A program made the translations under genes and the position numbers. The notes under the pieces were generated by a model, which made no database searches, was not told where the DNA came from, and saw nothing but the letters and a program-made list of their open reading frames with translations. From Nipponacmea schrenckii (lineage: Eukaryota; Mollusca; Gastropoda; Lottiidae): DNA of 64,000 nucleotides. Numbering within the stretch: the first letter of the stretch is position 1; each line of letters begins with the position of its first letter. Positions 48,726-61,385 of this stretch are shown one piece after another. The stretch spans positions 29,064,317-29,128,316 of the forward strand of contig CM060202.1 of the NCBI GenBank assembly GCA_030562195.1, read 5' to 3'.

Positions 48726-48844
48726 AGTTTATTTCTATGCTTTCTGTTTGATAATTTGCCTTCTTAACTTATTTGTGGTGATTTATATATTTATATGCAT
48801 GTATGTAACAACAACAAAATTGCACTTTAAAAATATTTGTCAAA

Positions 48845-49015
48845 TATAGAGTGATATAGAAATACCACTGTCAAAATGGTGCTCAATACATCAATTGTAG
48901 AGTGATATAGAAATACCACTGTCAAACTAGAGCTCAATACATCAATTGTAGAGTGATATAGAAATACAACTGTAAAATGGTGCTCTGTACATCAATTGTA
49001 AAGCTGTATAGAAAT
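48845..49015 (+). repeat. 51-bp minisatellite, locus 2
   Basis: About 3.3 copies of the CTCAATACATCAATTGTAGA unit, about 570 bp before the main array. Confidence 0.9.
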
Positions 49016-49588
49016 ATTTATCATGTTGTTTCTCAGAGTTTCATGCTGTACTCGTAGGGATACAGGCTGAAAAAAGGTTAGTTGTCTGGAGTTAGCATAG
49101 CATGAAACTCTTAGAAACCTAACTATTCTATGCATGTATTTATATAATTTTCTAACAGTGTTGTACCTGGTCTTTCAATGTACTGTCACAAAAGAAAAAA
49201 TATTTCAAATTCAAATATTTCTGGTTGTGTGGCCTGGTGTGTTTCTATAAATTATAACACAAGTTATCCAGGAATTGATATGATTCTTTTAAACTTGTGT
49301 TTGGTTAGATTTAGACCCAATCCAGAATCATGATTGATGCTAAACAATTATTAAACTGTCTAAAGTGTGGGACTATACATGTTAATGAATATCCCATACA
49401 CCTCATGTCTTGAAAGGAAACAGAGCATTTGATTGCTTGAATATTTAATAACTTAGAACATGAAATGTGTAACAATTATGTCAGATTATGGATTGAATGT
49501 GGTGCCACTCTCAGAAGAAACACGGCAAAACATTCAAATTAAATAAGTTTGAAAAATTTGTGTTTCTACCAAAGTGCTTTTGTGCTTC

Positions 49589-50868
49589 AATTGTTAAAAT
49601 AATGCTCAACACATCAATTGTAGAGCAATATAGAATTACCACTGTTAAAATGGTGCTTAATACATCAATTGTAGAGCGATATAGAAATACCACTTTTAAA
49701 TCAGTGCTCAATACATCAATTGTAGAGCGATATAGAAATACCACTGTTAAAATGGTGCTTAATACATCAATTGTAGAGCGATATAGAAATACCACTTTTA
49801 AATCAGTGCTCAATACATCAATTGTAGAGCAATATAGAAATACCACTGTTAAAATGGTGCTTAATACATCAATTGTAGAGCGATATAGAAATACCACTTT
49901 TAAATCAGTGCTCAATACATCAATTGTAGAGCGATATAGAAATACCACTGTTAAATCAGTGCTCAATACATCAATTTTAGAGCGACATAGATATACCACT
50001 GTTAAATCAGTGCTCAATACGTCAATTGTAGAGCGATATAGATATACCAATTAAAAAAGAGCTCAATACATCAATTGTAGAGCGATATAGATATACCAGT
50101 TAAAAAAGAGCTAAATACATCAATTGTAGAGCGATATAGATATACCAGTTAAAAAAGAGCTCAATACATCAATTGTAGAGCAATATAGAAATACCACTGT
50201 TAAATCAGTGCTCAATACATCAATTGTAGAGCGATATAGATATGCCAGTTAAAAAAGAGCTCAATACATCAATTGTAGAGCGATATAGATATACCAGTTA
50301 AAAAAGAGCTCAATACATCAATTGTAGAGAGATATAGATATACCAGTTAAAAAAGAGCTCAATACATCAATTGTAGAGCAATATAGAAATACCACTGTTA
50401 AATCAGTGCTGAATACATCAATTGTAGAGCGATATAGAAATACCACTTTTAAATCAGTGCTCAATACATCAATTGTAGAGCGATATAGAAATACCATTGT
50501 TAAAACAGAGCTCAATACATCAATTGTAGAGCGATATAGATATACCAGTTAAAATAGAGCTCAATACATCAATTGTAGAGAGATATAGAAATACCACTGT
50601 TAAAAAAGAGCTCAATACATCAATTGTAGAGCGATATAGAAATACCACTGTTAAATCAGTGCTGAATACATCAATTGTAGAGTGATATAGAAATACCACT
50701 GTTAAAATAGTGCTCAATACATCAATTGTAGAGTGATATAGAAATACCACTGTTAAAATAGTACTCAATACATCAATTGTAGAGCGATATAGAAATACCA
50801 TTGTTAAATCAGTGCTCAATACATCAATTGTAGAGCGATATAGAAATACCACTGTTAAATCAGTACTC
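49589..50868 (+). repeat. 51-bp minisatellite, locus 3 (main array)
   Basis: About 25 units of GCTCAATACATCAATTGTAG + AGCGATATAGAAATACCACT + a variable 10-11 bp. The first part alternates two unit types (GTTAAAATGGTGCTTAA and TTTTAAATCAGTGCTCAA), giving a 102-bp higher-order repeat. A middle block uses a shorter 49-bp type (ATATACCAGTTAAAAAAGAG). The 51-bp period is a multiple of three and keeps frames open on both strands. Confidence 0.95.
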
Positions 50869-52050
50869 CTAAATTATATTGAGATCAAAGTTATATTGTT
50901 GATTATATATTAATATATTATTATTATTGTTATTTAAATTGTCTTTTAATTTTTATTGATTTATGTGTTGCATAATATAATAATATGTAATTTATTCTTT
51001 TGTTTTAACTCAGTTCACCCCTCTTAAAAACACATAATAGATTTGTCAATTTTCAGACAATGAGATTGACGTTCATTTCTACCAGCTGCCCTCGAACAAA
51101 CCTCTTTTTATTAATCTTCCCGGATTATCTGTACCGAAAAAATCGTCAATAAAGATCTTGTCCAAAATCTTATCAAAATAAATGTTCACACCAAATTTCA
51201 TTCAAATCCGATGAAAACATCAATAAATTTTGACAGACTGACAGAACGATATATGGACGGTGAAAGTGATTGTGGTCTGTTAAGCTGTAGATAATATCAA
51301 TGTGGACGGTATATATTTCCAAAGTTAACAGAATATCAGAAGTTGGAAATCTTAAAAGAGTAGTAATGCTGCTGTCCTGGTATAAACTTTTTCTCACTAC
51401 ACATTGAACACAAAAAGGGATATTAACAGAAATTTATTATACAATATAAAATTTAATTAATAAACAGATGTGAATATATAATCATAATGCAATTAAAAAT
51501 TACTTATAACAATCAATAATTTCTATTAGGCCATCGAAAAAAAAATCTATGGTTCTCAGATACTTATGATGGGGAAAGTGGGGAGGGAGGCAGGTATTTT
51601 TTTCATATTTTCTATTGAAAATTTTTGGTCAGGGAGGCTTTTTTTTATTATGCCTGTGTATGAAACGATCATTACTATTTTGTCATTGAAAACATACAAT
51701 CTTCAGTTTCAAAGATGATTTTATTTCTATAACAAGAAAAATAATAAATACACATACACACAACATTCAAGTTTGAGCAAACATTTTGTCAGTAAATTTA
51801 CGCTGCAGCTCACGAGCAGAGTCGCCATTTTTTTTGTACCGAAATGAGAGTTATCTCCCGTTATAAAGGGAGTTAATTTCAAAACAATCCTTCAGACCAC
51901 AGACATTGAATATTTCTGAAAATTAACCATTTTTATGCGGGCGCATTTTTTCTATTTTCTTTTTTCTAAGGGACGAAAACATTAAGCATGCGGCTGTATT
52001 TTGAGGGGAGCGGCGGTATCTGAGAACTTATTATATTACTTTAGATGGCC
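50869..52050. other. Intergenic
   Basis: AT-rich, with a short family A SINE fragment (51345-51412: AAAAGAGTAGTAATGCTGCT, GTCCTGGTATAAACTTTTTC). A minus-strand AATAAA near 51720-51725 may end zinc-finger gene 2. No gene seen. Confidence 0.45.
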
Positions 52051-53271
52051 TTAAGGAAGACATTTTGTTTTTTTCTGCTGTATAGTTGTGTAAGGTGTCA
52101 TACTCTGTACTGACATCATATTTGGTTTCATAGCCACTTCATCCCACAGTTTATTCTCTCCTTCTGAACGTTTATGATTTTGTTTCTTTAAATGATAATT
52201 CAGACCTTGACTAGATGAAAATAACTTACTACAAACATCACATTTATAAGGTTTCGTTCCTAAATGAGATCTAAGATGAACTTTTAAATTGTCTTTACGA
52301 TTGAAAGCCTTATTACAATGTTTACAGGTGAATGGACGGATGTTATTATGAATGTTGACATGGTCCTGAAGTTTGGCTCTTTGGGTGAAGAACTTGTCAC
52401 ATACTTCACAATGAAAACGTTTAATGTTGGTATGAGTCCAAAAATGTGTTTCAAGACAACTCTTATGTACAGTGGCATAATCACACGATTCACATTTATA
52501 AGGTTTTTCTGCAGTATGAATCTTCATATGAACTTGTAAATTTCGTTTCAGTTTAAATTTCACATTGCATTTCTCACATGAGAACGGTTTGACTTCTGAA
52601 TGCACTGATTTTAAATGCACCTGCATTAAATGTTCAGTTTTAAACCTTAAAGAACAATCAGGACATTGAATTGGTCTGACTGAATTATGAGTTAACTGAT
52701 GATGTCTCAAATTACATTTCACTGTAAAGGTTTTACTACAAACATCACATTTAAAGGGTTTCTCTCCAGAATGACTTCGCACATGTATTTTAAGAGAACT
52801 CCTTAGAACTAATTTCCCACATTCGTTACATTTCACAGTTTTAGGATTTGGTTGCTCATTCAAAGGGGGATAACTGCCTTCTACAAGAGATCTATCTGAA
52901 TTATCAAAATCTTCAGTTCTAAGGTTGGAAACATTAATTACTTGATCAGGAAAACTGTTGGATTTCTCGGATGTTACTAGATCTATGGAATCATGAGTAT
53001 GGTCATCCGGAATAGAATCAAGAGAAGCTTTACTGGAGTTAGTGTTAGAATCAGAATCAAACAAATCCTCATACAGAATTAATTTATCTAATTTGTGATC
53101 GAAAGACGAAGATTTCTCAACAAATGATGAAATGTGTTTGTTGTTGATAAAATCTTGGATAGATTCATTTATATCATATTCAAAACTTTGACTATCTTCT
53201 TGAAATTCATTCTTCCTTAGTTGAGTATCCATTTTATCTTAAATAACTATCACTTCTGATTGATGATTCAC
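52051..53271 (-). CDS. C2H2 zinc-finger protein 2 (393 residues)
   Basis: The minus-strand acceptor TTATTTCAG ends at 53272. The ATG is at 53232, 39 nt into the exon, and the stop is TAA at 52051. Residues 1-130 are acidic and Ser/Asp-rich without a recognised domain. Residues about 134-365 contain eight fingers. Examples are KCNECGKLVLRSSLKIHVRSH (shown to its final His), the SLRFKTEHLMQVHLKSVH type with an extra residue between the histidines, one CESCDYATVHKSCLETHFWTH type lacking the usual central Phe, and a last finger ending HLKKQNH. Linkers are mostly of TGEKP/TAEKP/SGEKPF type, as in multi-finger DNA binders. The C-terminal tail is short. Nuclear role inferred from family. Confidence 0.92.
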
Positions 53272-53737
53272 CTGAAATAAGGTCACAATTAAAAGTTCAA
53301 ATGTTCATAAGCTTAATCTAGTATTTACACATATAATTAGCTATACAGATTCCTAGAACATGTTGATTTCTCAAAAAAATGGGTCATGCCAGCTGATAAG
53401 AGTTGAACCCAAACCCAGTCAAATACTTAAAGCACATAGGAAGTAGGCCTATCAAGTTTAATCAGTTTCAAATTATAACTAATTACCTTAGTCCAGTAAA
53501 ACATTTTATGCTAATGATTGTATACGAATTTAGTCCGTTCTATTTTTAGAAATCCTCTTTCTCCCTTTTTTTGGGGGTTTTTACATGCCCATTTTGGACT
53601 ACTTTTTGGTCTAGATTTGAAATTTGATGTCTGAAATTGCATTTTCTTTCAGAATTTCTGAGATAATGAGAAATTTAATTGGCGGAAGGTTATTTCTAAA
53701 AATAGTGGTTTTGTGTGGTACCCCATATTGCAGCAGG

Positions 53738-53795
53738 TATATTTACTGATGAATAGAGCTCTTATTGGCCAAGTTTAAAATCTTTTAATTTTATG
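53738..53795 (+). repeat. Copy of the TIR-element left end
   Basis: TTACTGATGAATAGAGCTCT and TATTGGCCAAGTTTAAAATC match positions about 45-95. Confidence 0.5.
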
Positions 53796-54672
53796 ACCTA
53801 TTATTATACCTTTGCTTTAAGTAGCCTATACCTATATATAAAACATGACATTTGCTGGTTGTGGCCTAATTTCAAAGACAACGATTGAGTCAATGATTTG
53901 ACTACTGATTATGTATGAATATTCAGCCGTGCATACTAAAAATCGATTTTCCATTATCCAGTTTGCATAATTTTTCTTGGAACAATTAATCATACCTTTC
54001 AAACTCCTGTACAGGAAATGTAAACATACCATCTAGAGGGAGATAACTCTTGCTACTCTTTATCATGATAGGATGCATGTCACCATTTGCATTTCTGATA
54101 CTTTAGATTCACCATTAGTTTGAGCAATCATACCATAGTCACAGAAGCATGAATTGTTTAGCTAAGCTAATCAGTAACAAAAAATGTTAATAGCTCACCC
54201 TTAAATCCATGTATGTCCAGAATTATCTGCAGGTGACGAATCATCATTTCTCAAGATTCTGCATAGCATATTATTATATAGACATATATATAGAATTCAT
54301 AGTTTGAGGGTTTTTTTGAAAGAACTATGCCATTAATGTTCATTCCTAGTCAACTCAATGACAGTGTACCTCAGTCTTACCCTTGATACAAAAGACAAAG
54401 CTATACTTAAACATATTTATTTATGAAATAGTACAGACAAATATGTAACAACTATTTTGATGCCGGCTCCAAGTTTCATAGAAAATTAAAATTTCGTTTT
54501 TACATTCATAAATAAACAACAATAATATCTTTCAAACTAAACAATACAAAAACTATAAATATACATAGACATACAATATACAATAAGACTTTTTTATAGA
54601 TCTAGTAAATAATAACTACAAACATGATAGTGATTACAAATTAAAATGTTTTAATATTGTTTAGGGTTTTAT

Positions 54673-55145
54673 AAGAGATATTCTCCTATAGAAGCACTGG
54701 CCTAGGTCACCAGAATTAGAAGTTATAAGAGATACTCTCATATAGAAGTACTGGTCTAGGTCACAAGTATTAGGTGTTATAAGAGATACTCTTCTATGTA
54801 AGCACTGGCCTAGGTCACAAGTATTAGGTGATATAAGAGATACTCTTCTATAGAAGCACTGACCTAGGTCACAAGTATTAGGTGATATAAGAGGTACTCT
54901 TCTATAGAAGTATTGGCTTGGGTCACAAGTATTAGGTGTTATAAGAGATACTCTTCTATTGAAGCACTGGCCTAGGTCACAAGAATTAGGTGATATAAGA
55001 GATACTCTTCTATAGAAGCACTGGCCTAGGTCACCAGAATTAGAATAAGAGATACTCTTCTATAGAAGTATTGGCTTGGGTCACAAGTATTTGGTCTTAT
55101 AAGAGATACTCTTCTATTGAAGCACTGGCCTAGGTCACAAGTAGA
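54673..55145. repeat. 54-bp minisatellite
   Basis: Almost nine units of ATAAGAGATACTCTTCTATA + GAAGCACTGGCCTAGGTCAC + AAGTATTAGGTGAT with small changes; one unit is shortened. Reverse-complement units occur at 12615-12730. Confidence 0.95.
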
Positions 55146-55470
55146 GACTTTCAGTATACATGTACATGTACATCAATTTGATAAGAAATTATATACTTCT
55201 GGAGAGAAACTAATGATCAAAAAATGCAAAGCGATTACTGAAAGCAATGAAAGGGAACCTTATCATGGACACGAACATTTCAATAATGTACAATAAACCC
55301 AGAAGTAGTATATCATGTAGTTATGTTAAATTATCTACCACTAAAGGTTGCAATAGTTCTCCAAAGGCCTTAGTAACTGAGTTTTACAAGTAACAATGGT
55401 ACAAATACATCATCGGAAGCCTCTTTTAAACTTCCTCCCCTCCCCCATGGAAGTGATTATTCACTTAACA

Positions 55471-56343
55471 TCAATTTCTGTTCAAACTTTCCAAACCAAC
55501 CACAATAGTCTTTTTATGTTTCTGATCAAAATCACTTTGATTACTATCCTTCATTTCTACATCAATCTTCACCTCCTTTCCTTCATGACAACGTTGGTGA
55601 GCCACAAGACCAGCTTTCTGAGTAAAAGATTTATCACAAACTTCACACGAGAAGGGTTTTTCTTGAGTATGAGTTCTAGTATGAGCAGTTAATGTTCCTC
55701 TTTGAGAAAAGCTTCGTCCACATTCAATACAAACAAACGGTTTCTCTCCACTATGCGTTCTCTCATGGCTTCTTAAACTTCCGATTTGAGAAAACCGTTT
55801 AAAACAAATCAGACATTCGTAGGGTTGTTGACCATTGTGGGTTCGTATATGTTGATTCAAACCAGTTTTCTGAATAAAACTTTTACCACATTCTGTACAT
55901 TGATATGGTTTGTCACCTGTATGTATTCTGGTGTGAGTTTGCAAGGCTCCAATTTGGCTGAAGCGTTTCCCACATTCACTACATACATGTGGTTTGTAGC
56001 CAGAGTGAATTCGCATGTGTAGACACAAGCTTCCTTTATTTTTGAAGAGTTTATCACAGAATTCGCAAGCGAAACTAACTTGTTCAGATTCTGTACCAGG
56101 TACGGTTACAATTTTTCTGGGTTTTCTTTTCCGTCTCTGAGATCGTGCAGTTATCTCAGCTATTTCTTCTTCAATTGTTTGGAGGCTGGTTGTCAGATGG
56201 TCATTTTCCACGACGAACCCTAGCTTAAGGTCGTCATCGCTATCATCTAAAGCATCGCTCTTCAAGCCTCTTGTAGTTCGTTTGGTAGTCATAGCAAGTT
56301 TTCTTACTCAATGGACACAGCAAGCAGCTATTACCAATCAACT
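55471..56343 (-). CDS. C2H2 zinc-finger protein 3 (273 residues)
   Basis: The minus-strand acceptor CTATTTCAG ends at 56344. The ATG is at 56292 (51 nt into the exon) and the stop at 55471. The N-terminus is acidic (SDALDDSDDDLKLGF) followed by a basic stretch (RSQRRKRKPRK), a likely nuclear localisation signal. Residues about 75-240 form six contiguous canonical fingers, starting FACEFCDKLFKNKGSL and ending CEVCDKSFTQKAGLVAHQRC before the last His. Linkers such as HTGDKPY, HSGEKPF and HTQEKPF are near consensus, suggesting sequence-specific DNA binding by the whole array. The C-terminal tail is short and charged. Confidence 0.92.
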
Positions 56344-58463
56344 CTGAAATAGAGCAAGATCTAAGCGTATTAGATCAAGACATTGTGAACAAACATTTAC
56401 AAATAAAAATCCATTCACTGTCTTGAGTCAGTGAAATTAAAAATAGTAGGCCTATTTGGTAACAACGTAAGAAATGGTAAAGTGAAAGAGACTACTCTGT
56501 TCAGATTGTGTACTGTCTATGGTAAACAGTTACGCTTCTAGACCACCTTAACATAAATGTAGGAGAATGGGACAAGAAAACTAGATGAATGAAGAGGAAG
56601 AAGAGACTAAAACGGGAAATCGAAATATTTCAAGCTCTCCGCCGTCGTTCCTGTTTCCATCATCGATAGATGCATTTATATATTTACCTTTATATGTTCT
56701 TTGTCTCCTTACGCTGTATAAAACTGTAAAATAAAGTGCAAACAGCGAATAAGGCAAGGATACAATAAAATAAACAATAAAAATTTATTATTATTATTTA
56801 TTTTCTAAAACCGGAACCGGAAGATGTAAATAAATGGAGGTAAAATTCTCTCTCTACAAAATCGCCCACGCAAAGATTTCCTACTCGTCAATTCGCTTTT
56901 AATTTACTTCCAAAAGCAAAATCATTATCTATTAACTCAATAACTATTTCAAATATAAAGAATGGGGTAAAAATAGAAAAGAGAATATAAAAGGACCAAA
57001 TTTAAGCACCTTACTTCTTCAAAACACTATAAAAATATCTCAAATTAAGGTCTTGGTCCGAATTGCCTTATGGACGATTTGACAGAACGTATGAACATTT
57101 TTTTTTATCTTTAACTTTGACAATTTTATGCATATTTCTGAAGACCTATGTATAAAGACGCATTAAACAGAGATGTGTGTATTTTAACGCCGACTTTATC
57201 AGTTCAGTTTGGCGAAAGAGGTATGTATTGTAAGGAAGATCTATCAATACTATTATTATGGGAAATTCTTTAGTGGCTATGGTTTGTTTTGCTATTTTGA
57301 TATAACTTATAAGAAACAACTGGCTGAGCTGTTCAGCCTTTGAAAGACAATTTGACTGATATCAAGCAGTTCCTGTAAAATAGGAATTTTCCAAACCTTG
57401 CAAGATGTGTTTTTGTCAGAAAAAGTTGTATTATGATATGCAAATGTAATTAAGGAGAGCAGTCATCCATACAACACATTGTAATATATTAAATTATCTA
57501 TACAATGACTGTAGATTAGTTGGTAAGTTTGTTAGTTGTGACAGATTCCAAGTCAACTCGGATATTAAATTTTATTAGTTAACTTGGAGACAAAATACCA
57601 ATGTAAGTGTTGTTTAACAGACCTTTAATCTCTAATAATATATGTAAATAGTAGTATCCAGTAGAAACGGTAAAAAATTTTATGACTTAAAGCAGTGGTA
57701 ACAAATCGTAACAAATCTGCTTAAACCATTCCACATATTTTTGTAATTAAAAACATAAAATTTCTTTAATAATTAATATAAATATTTTTTAATACATGTA
57801 GTAAAAATAATAATGGAGCAGTTTGTCTCTGAAATGTGAAAAATGTATAGCAGTTTTTGTTAAGTCCTGCAAAGGTCTTCTATGTAGGCACCTCGTCCAG
57901 ACGAAGAATAACAACAAGCTGAAAGTGCTTAAACTATTTATTTTAAGATAGTGTCTCTACCAAACTATTTATAATATATTTCATTAATTTATGGGCTTTT
58001 TGTGATCTGTACAACCAAAGCATGTTGGATTAATATATTATATAAGTGTTGAAGGACATCACGTGAGCAGTGCATGTTTACAAGAATCTGTGAGGTTGGT
58101 GCATTTGATTTTTGGACCAGGGCGACACCTCCTATATGATTTGAATGGAAAACAACACAAAGAAAGCATCGAATACGCTGCTAATTCGAAATAGACATTC
58201 AAACATGTGCAACTCTTTTCATAAAATGTGCCGACTAATTTTGATTCCTAACTGGTTATATTAGATTACTTGAAAGTTGGTATGTCGGTAGAATACTTTT
58301 AATCAACCAACTTGATTACCAGTTATGATAATTGACAGAAAATCTGCTAGCTTGTTATGTCTGTATATTACTTTATCAATAGGCGTAAATTATTTGAGTT
58401 GTTCATTGATCTTGACTTAATATTATCTCGAAAAATATAGATAACATTGTTTATATGGATTTT

Positions 58464-58662
58464 TTTTTTTTTACTGTTTTACCCAAAATACCAGTTACCC
58501 TTTTACCTGAGTTGTTTGTGTTTTAATCAAATTTCTGTTACTGTTTTGGCAGAGTTGTTACTGTTTTAATCAAATTTCTGTTACCGTTTTGGCGGAGTTG
58601 TTACCGTTTTAACTAATAAAATTTGTTACCGTTTTGACCTGTTACCGTTTTAAATGGTATTA
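58464..58662. repeat. TTAC(C/T)GTTTT short tandem repeat
   Basis: GTTACCGTTTTGGCGGAGTT, GTTACTGTTTTAATCAAATT and related units recur at roughly 22 and 44 bp. Confidence 0.75.
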
Positions 58663-58872
58663 GTTATTTGTAGCATTATTTTGTGAACTTGATAATGAGC
58701 AATAGAATATAGTTCTAGAATACTTATACATCCAGTTTTCATGGAAATAAAATTGAGTAAACCAATCATTAGATTAGGTGAATAAAAACAAAAAGGTACC
58801 ATTCATTTGTCACATCTTTGATTGATTTTACCATATAAGGTATAGATAAAGCCGGATGTATTCTACTCCTTC

Positions 58873-59588
58873 ATGGCCTCTGAGTTAACTTATTTTGCCT
58901 CTGAGTTAACTTGTTTGACTCTGAGTTAAGTTACCTTGTCTCTGAGTTAACTTACTTTGACTCTTGAGTTATTTATTTTGTCTCTTAGTTAACTTACTTT
59001 GTCTATGAGTTATTTATTTTGTCTCTGAGTTAACTTACTTTGCCTCTGAGTTATTTATTTTGTCTCTTAGTTAATATACTTTGTCTATGAGTTTATTTAT
59101 TTTGTCTCTGAGTTAACTTACTTTGCCTCTGAGTTAAGTTACTTTGTCTCTTAGTTAACTTACTTTGTCTATGAGTTAAGTTACTTTGTCTCTTAGTTAA
59201 CTTACTTTGCCTCTGAGTTAAGTTACTTTGTCTCTTAGTTAACTTACTTTGCCTCTTGAGTTATTTAGTTTGTCTCTTAGTTAACTTACTTTGTCTATGA
59301 GTTTATTTATTTTGTCTCTGAGTTAAGTTACTTTGTCTCTGAGTTAAGTTACTTTGTCTCTTAGTTAACTTACTTTGCCTCTTGAGTTATTTAGTTTGTC
59401 TCTTAGTTAACTTACTTTGTCTACGAGTTAATTATTTTGTCTCTTAGTTAATATACTTTGTCTGAGTTAACTTTCTTCGTCTCAGAGTTTTTTTTTTTTT
59501 TGTCTCTTACTTAACTTTAAGTTATTTACTTTGTCTCTGAGTTGACTTTCTATGTCTCTGAGTTAACTTTCTTTGTCTCTGAGTTGAC
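58873..59588. repeat. 21-bp minisatellite
   Basis: About 34 degenerate copies of TCTCTGAGTTAACTTACTTT + G, with variants TCTTAGTT, TCTATGAGTT and GAGTTATTTATT. The array ends about 85 bp before the splice acceptor of zinc-finger gene 4. Confidence 0.95.
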
Positions 59589-59673
59589 CTGAAATCATCT
59601 TAACCTGACTCATTATCCTACTTTATATTTAGTTTCATATTGGATTTGAATATCTGTTACATTTTAATTGCAG

Positions 59674-60612
59674 AAAATCTAACAAAGGACCCTCATCTTT
59701 AATATTTTGAGACTGTCTGATTTCAAGATGGCCAAAAATCAAAAAGCAGCTGAAGAATTGGCACAAACGGCAGACGAAGCAGAAAAAACAGCTGATGAGC
59801 CAGAAAAAACAGCTGATGATTCAGAAAAAACAGCTGATGAGCCAGAAAAGTCAGCTGATGAACCAGAAAAAACAGCTGATGAGCCAGAAAAGTCAGCTGA
59901 TAAAGCTAGCAATTACTATGCAGATCCGAAGATTTACAAATACCCTTGTGATTTGTGTGAGAGAAGATTTTTAATGAAAAGGTTACTGAAGATGCATAAA
60001 CTTGTGACCCATAAACAGAAAACTATGCAAAGACTTGTCTGTGAAATTTGTGAAAAGAAGTTCGTCTCAAATGTTGATTTGAAAAGGCACTTCAGAATAC
60101 ACACTGGAGAAAGACCTCACAAGTGTGATCTTTGTGGTTCTACCTTTCCTCAATTATCAGCATTGAATGTGCATCTAAAGAGACATGCTGGAGACAAACG
60201 TTATAAATGTGATGAATGTGGGAAGAAGTTTACCCTCAACAGTGGTTTAAAAGCTCACTTGATGATTCATACAGGAGAGAAACCATTCAAGTGTGGCATT
60301 TGTGGAAAGTCATTTAGGCAGAAAGTTGCACTGAAAACACACTCATATACTCACAGCAATGAAAAACCATTCAAATGTAATGAATGTGATAAATCATTTT
60401 CTCAACAAGCTAACCTTACAGCCCATGAAAGAACCCATACTGGAGAGAAACCCTTTGAATGTCATGTTTGTAATAAATCTTTCAATCAGTTGGGTAACCT
60501 TCAAAATCATTTAAAAATTCATAAAAAGAAGAAAGATTTTAATTGTGATGTTTGCGATAAAAAATTTAGACAAAAAGGGCATTTGAAATCACACATGAGT
60601 AAATATCATTAG
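59674..60612 (+). CDS. C2H2 zinc-finger protein 4 (294 residues)
   Basis: The acceptor TTTTAATTGCAG ends at 59673. The first ATG is at 59728, 54 nt into the exon; the frame is open upstream but has no earlier ATG. The stop is TAG at 60610-60612. Residues about 12-60 are an acidic seven-residue repeat (EKTADEP / EKSADEP), encoded by 21-bp DNA repeats. Residues about 70-294 carry eight fingers, from YPCDLCERRFLMKRLL to CDVCDKKFRQKGHLKSHMSK, with HTGERP, HTGEKPF and HSNEKPF linkers. The last finger ends almost at the C-terminus. A nuclear DNA-binding role is inferred from the family. Confidence 0.92.
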
Positions 60613-61175
60613 AAATAATGATTAGCTAAAATTTATCCATTCACAGGCTTTAGGTCATAGTTTGAATTCAATTCAATTTGTATTCACTTGTCAAAATTTG
60701 ATTTTGTAAACATAATGGCCAAACAGCAGCAAGGTGTTGAATAATATAACTATATATATTATTAAATGAAGTGTCCCTGATACACAAACAAAGTTCAGTC
60801 AGTCAAAATGGTGTAAATAGAACTATAATGACTATGAAACCATTGTATTTTTAAATATATCATTTTATATAAATAGCTTGATTATTAGCATTATCAGCAT
60901 TTTGATAATTTTCTTGTGAATTAATTTTTTTTTGTTAAGTTGAAATTTTCGTGAAGATGAATTTGTTTTTACAAAGAAAGATATTGATTTTTTTATGATT
61001 TAGAAATGTTGGTAGAGGTCCTCAGAATTATAATATATATTATACATAGTAGGCTACAACTATGGGTTTTGTAATTTCATTACACTTCTTGTAATACACC
61101 TTCATTGTGGCTTGTGATAAATGGACTGTAATTGTTACATTTTGTGGAAGAATGTACTGTTTCTGTTTTGAATCA

Positions 61176-61181
61176 AATAAA
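61176..61181 (+). terminator. Likely poly(A) signal of zinc-finger gene 4
   Basis: AATAAA (within AATCAAATAAACTATG) about 565 nt after the stop; it is the best-placed signal before the 61.4-kb minisatellite. Confidence 0.4.
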
Positions 61182-61385
61182 CTATGCTCAAGAAACATTG
61201 TTAGTTATTTCGTTCTCTGAAAATGATCAGTTGCTGGTGCTAGACCCTGTGGGAACTCTGGTATTTTCAGAGCAATCTTTCTGTATTAAATAAGGTTACT
61301 TCCCTTGTACTTGATTCTTGTACAGCATCCCCTCGTATATTTTTGACTGGAGTTACCTGTTACCTACCTTCTAGTCTCCTGTACA

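Larger units (their letters stand above)
53272..55470. other. Between zinc-finger genes 2 and 3
   Basis: Should contain the promoter and 5' UTR exon of gene 2 and the 3' UTR of gene 3. A TIR-element end copy lies at 53738-53795, a GGGAGATAACTC word at about 54040-54052 and a 54-bp minisatellite at 54673-55145. Otherwise AT-rich without coding signal. Confidence 0.5.
56344..59673. other. Between zinc-finger genes 3 and 4 (divergent)
   Basis: The genes on either side point away from each other, so both promoters should lie here. A less AT-rich stretch at about 56560-56690 is a candidate promoter for gene 3. A TTACCGTTTT-type repeat (58464-58662) and a 21-bp minisatellite (58873-59588) precede gene 4. 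No other gene seen. Confidence 0.5.

Noticed and set aside
49497..50054. 185-residue plus-strand open frame with VLNTSIVERYRNTT repeats, and similar minus-strand frames to 50852
   Set aside because: It is produced by a 51-bp satellite whose period is a multiple of three and which is open on both strands. There is no start context, no domain, and it breaks when the 49-bp units begin.
52284..52539. Frames on both strands inside zinc-finger gene 2, and similar ones inside genes 1 and 3
   Set aside because: They are shadows of the zinc-finger coding sequence in other frames.
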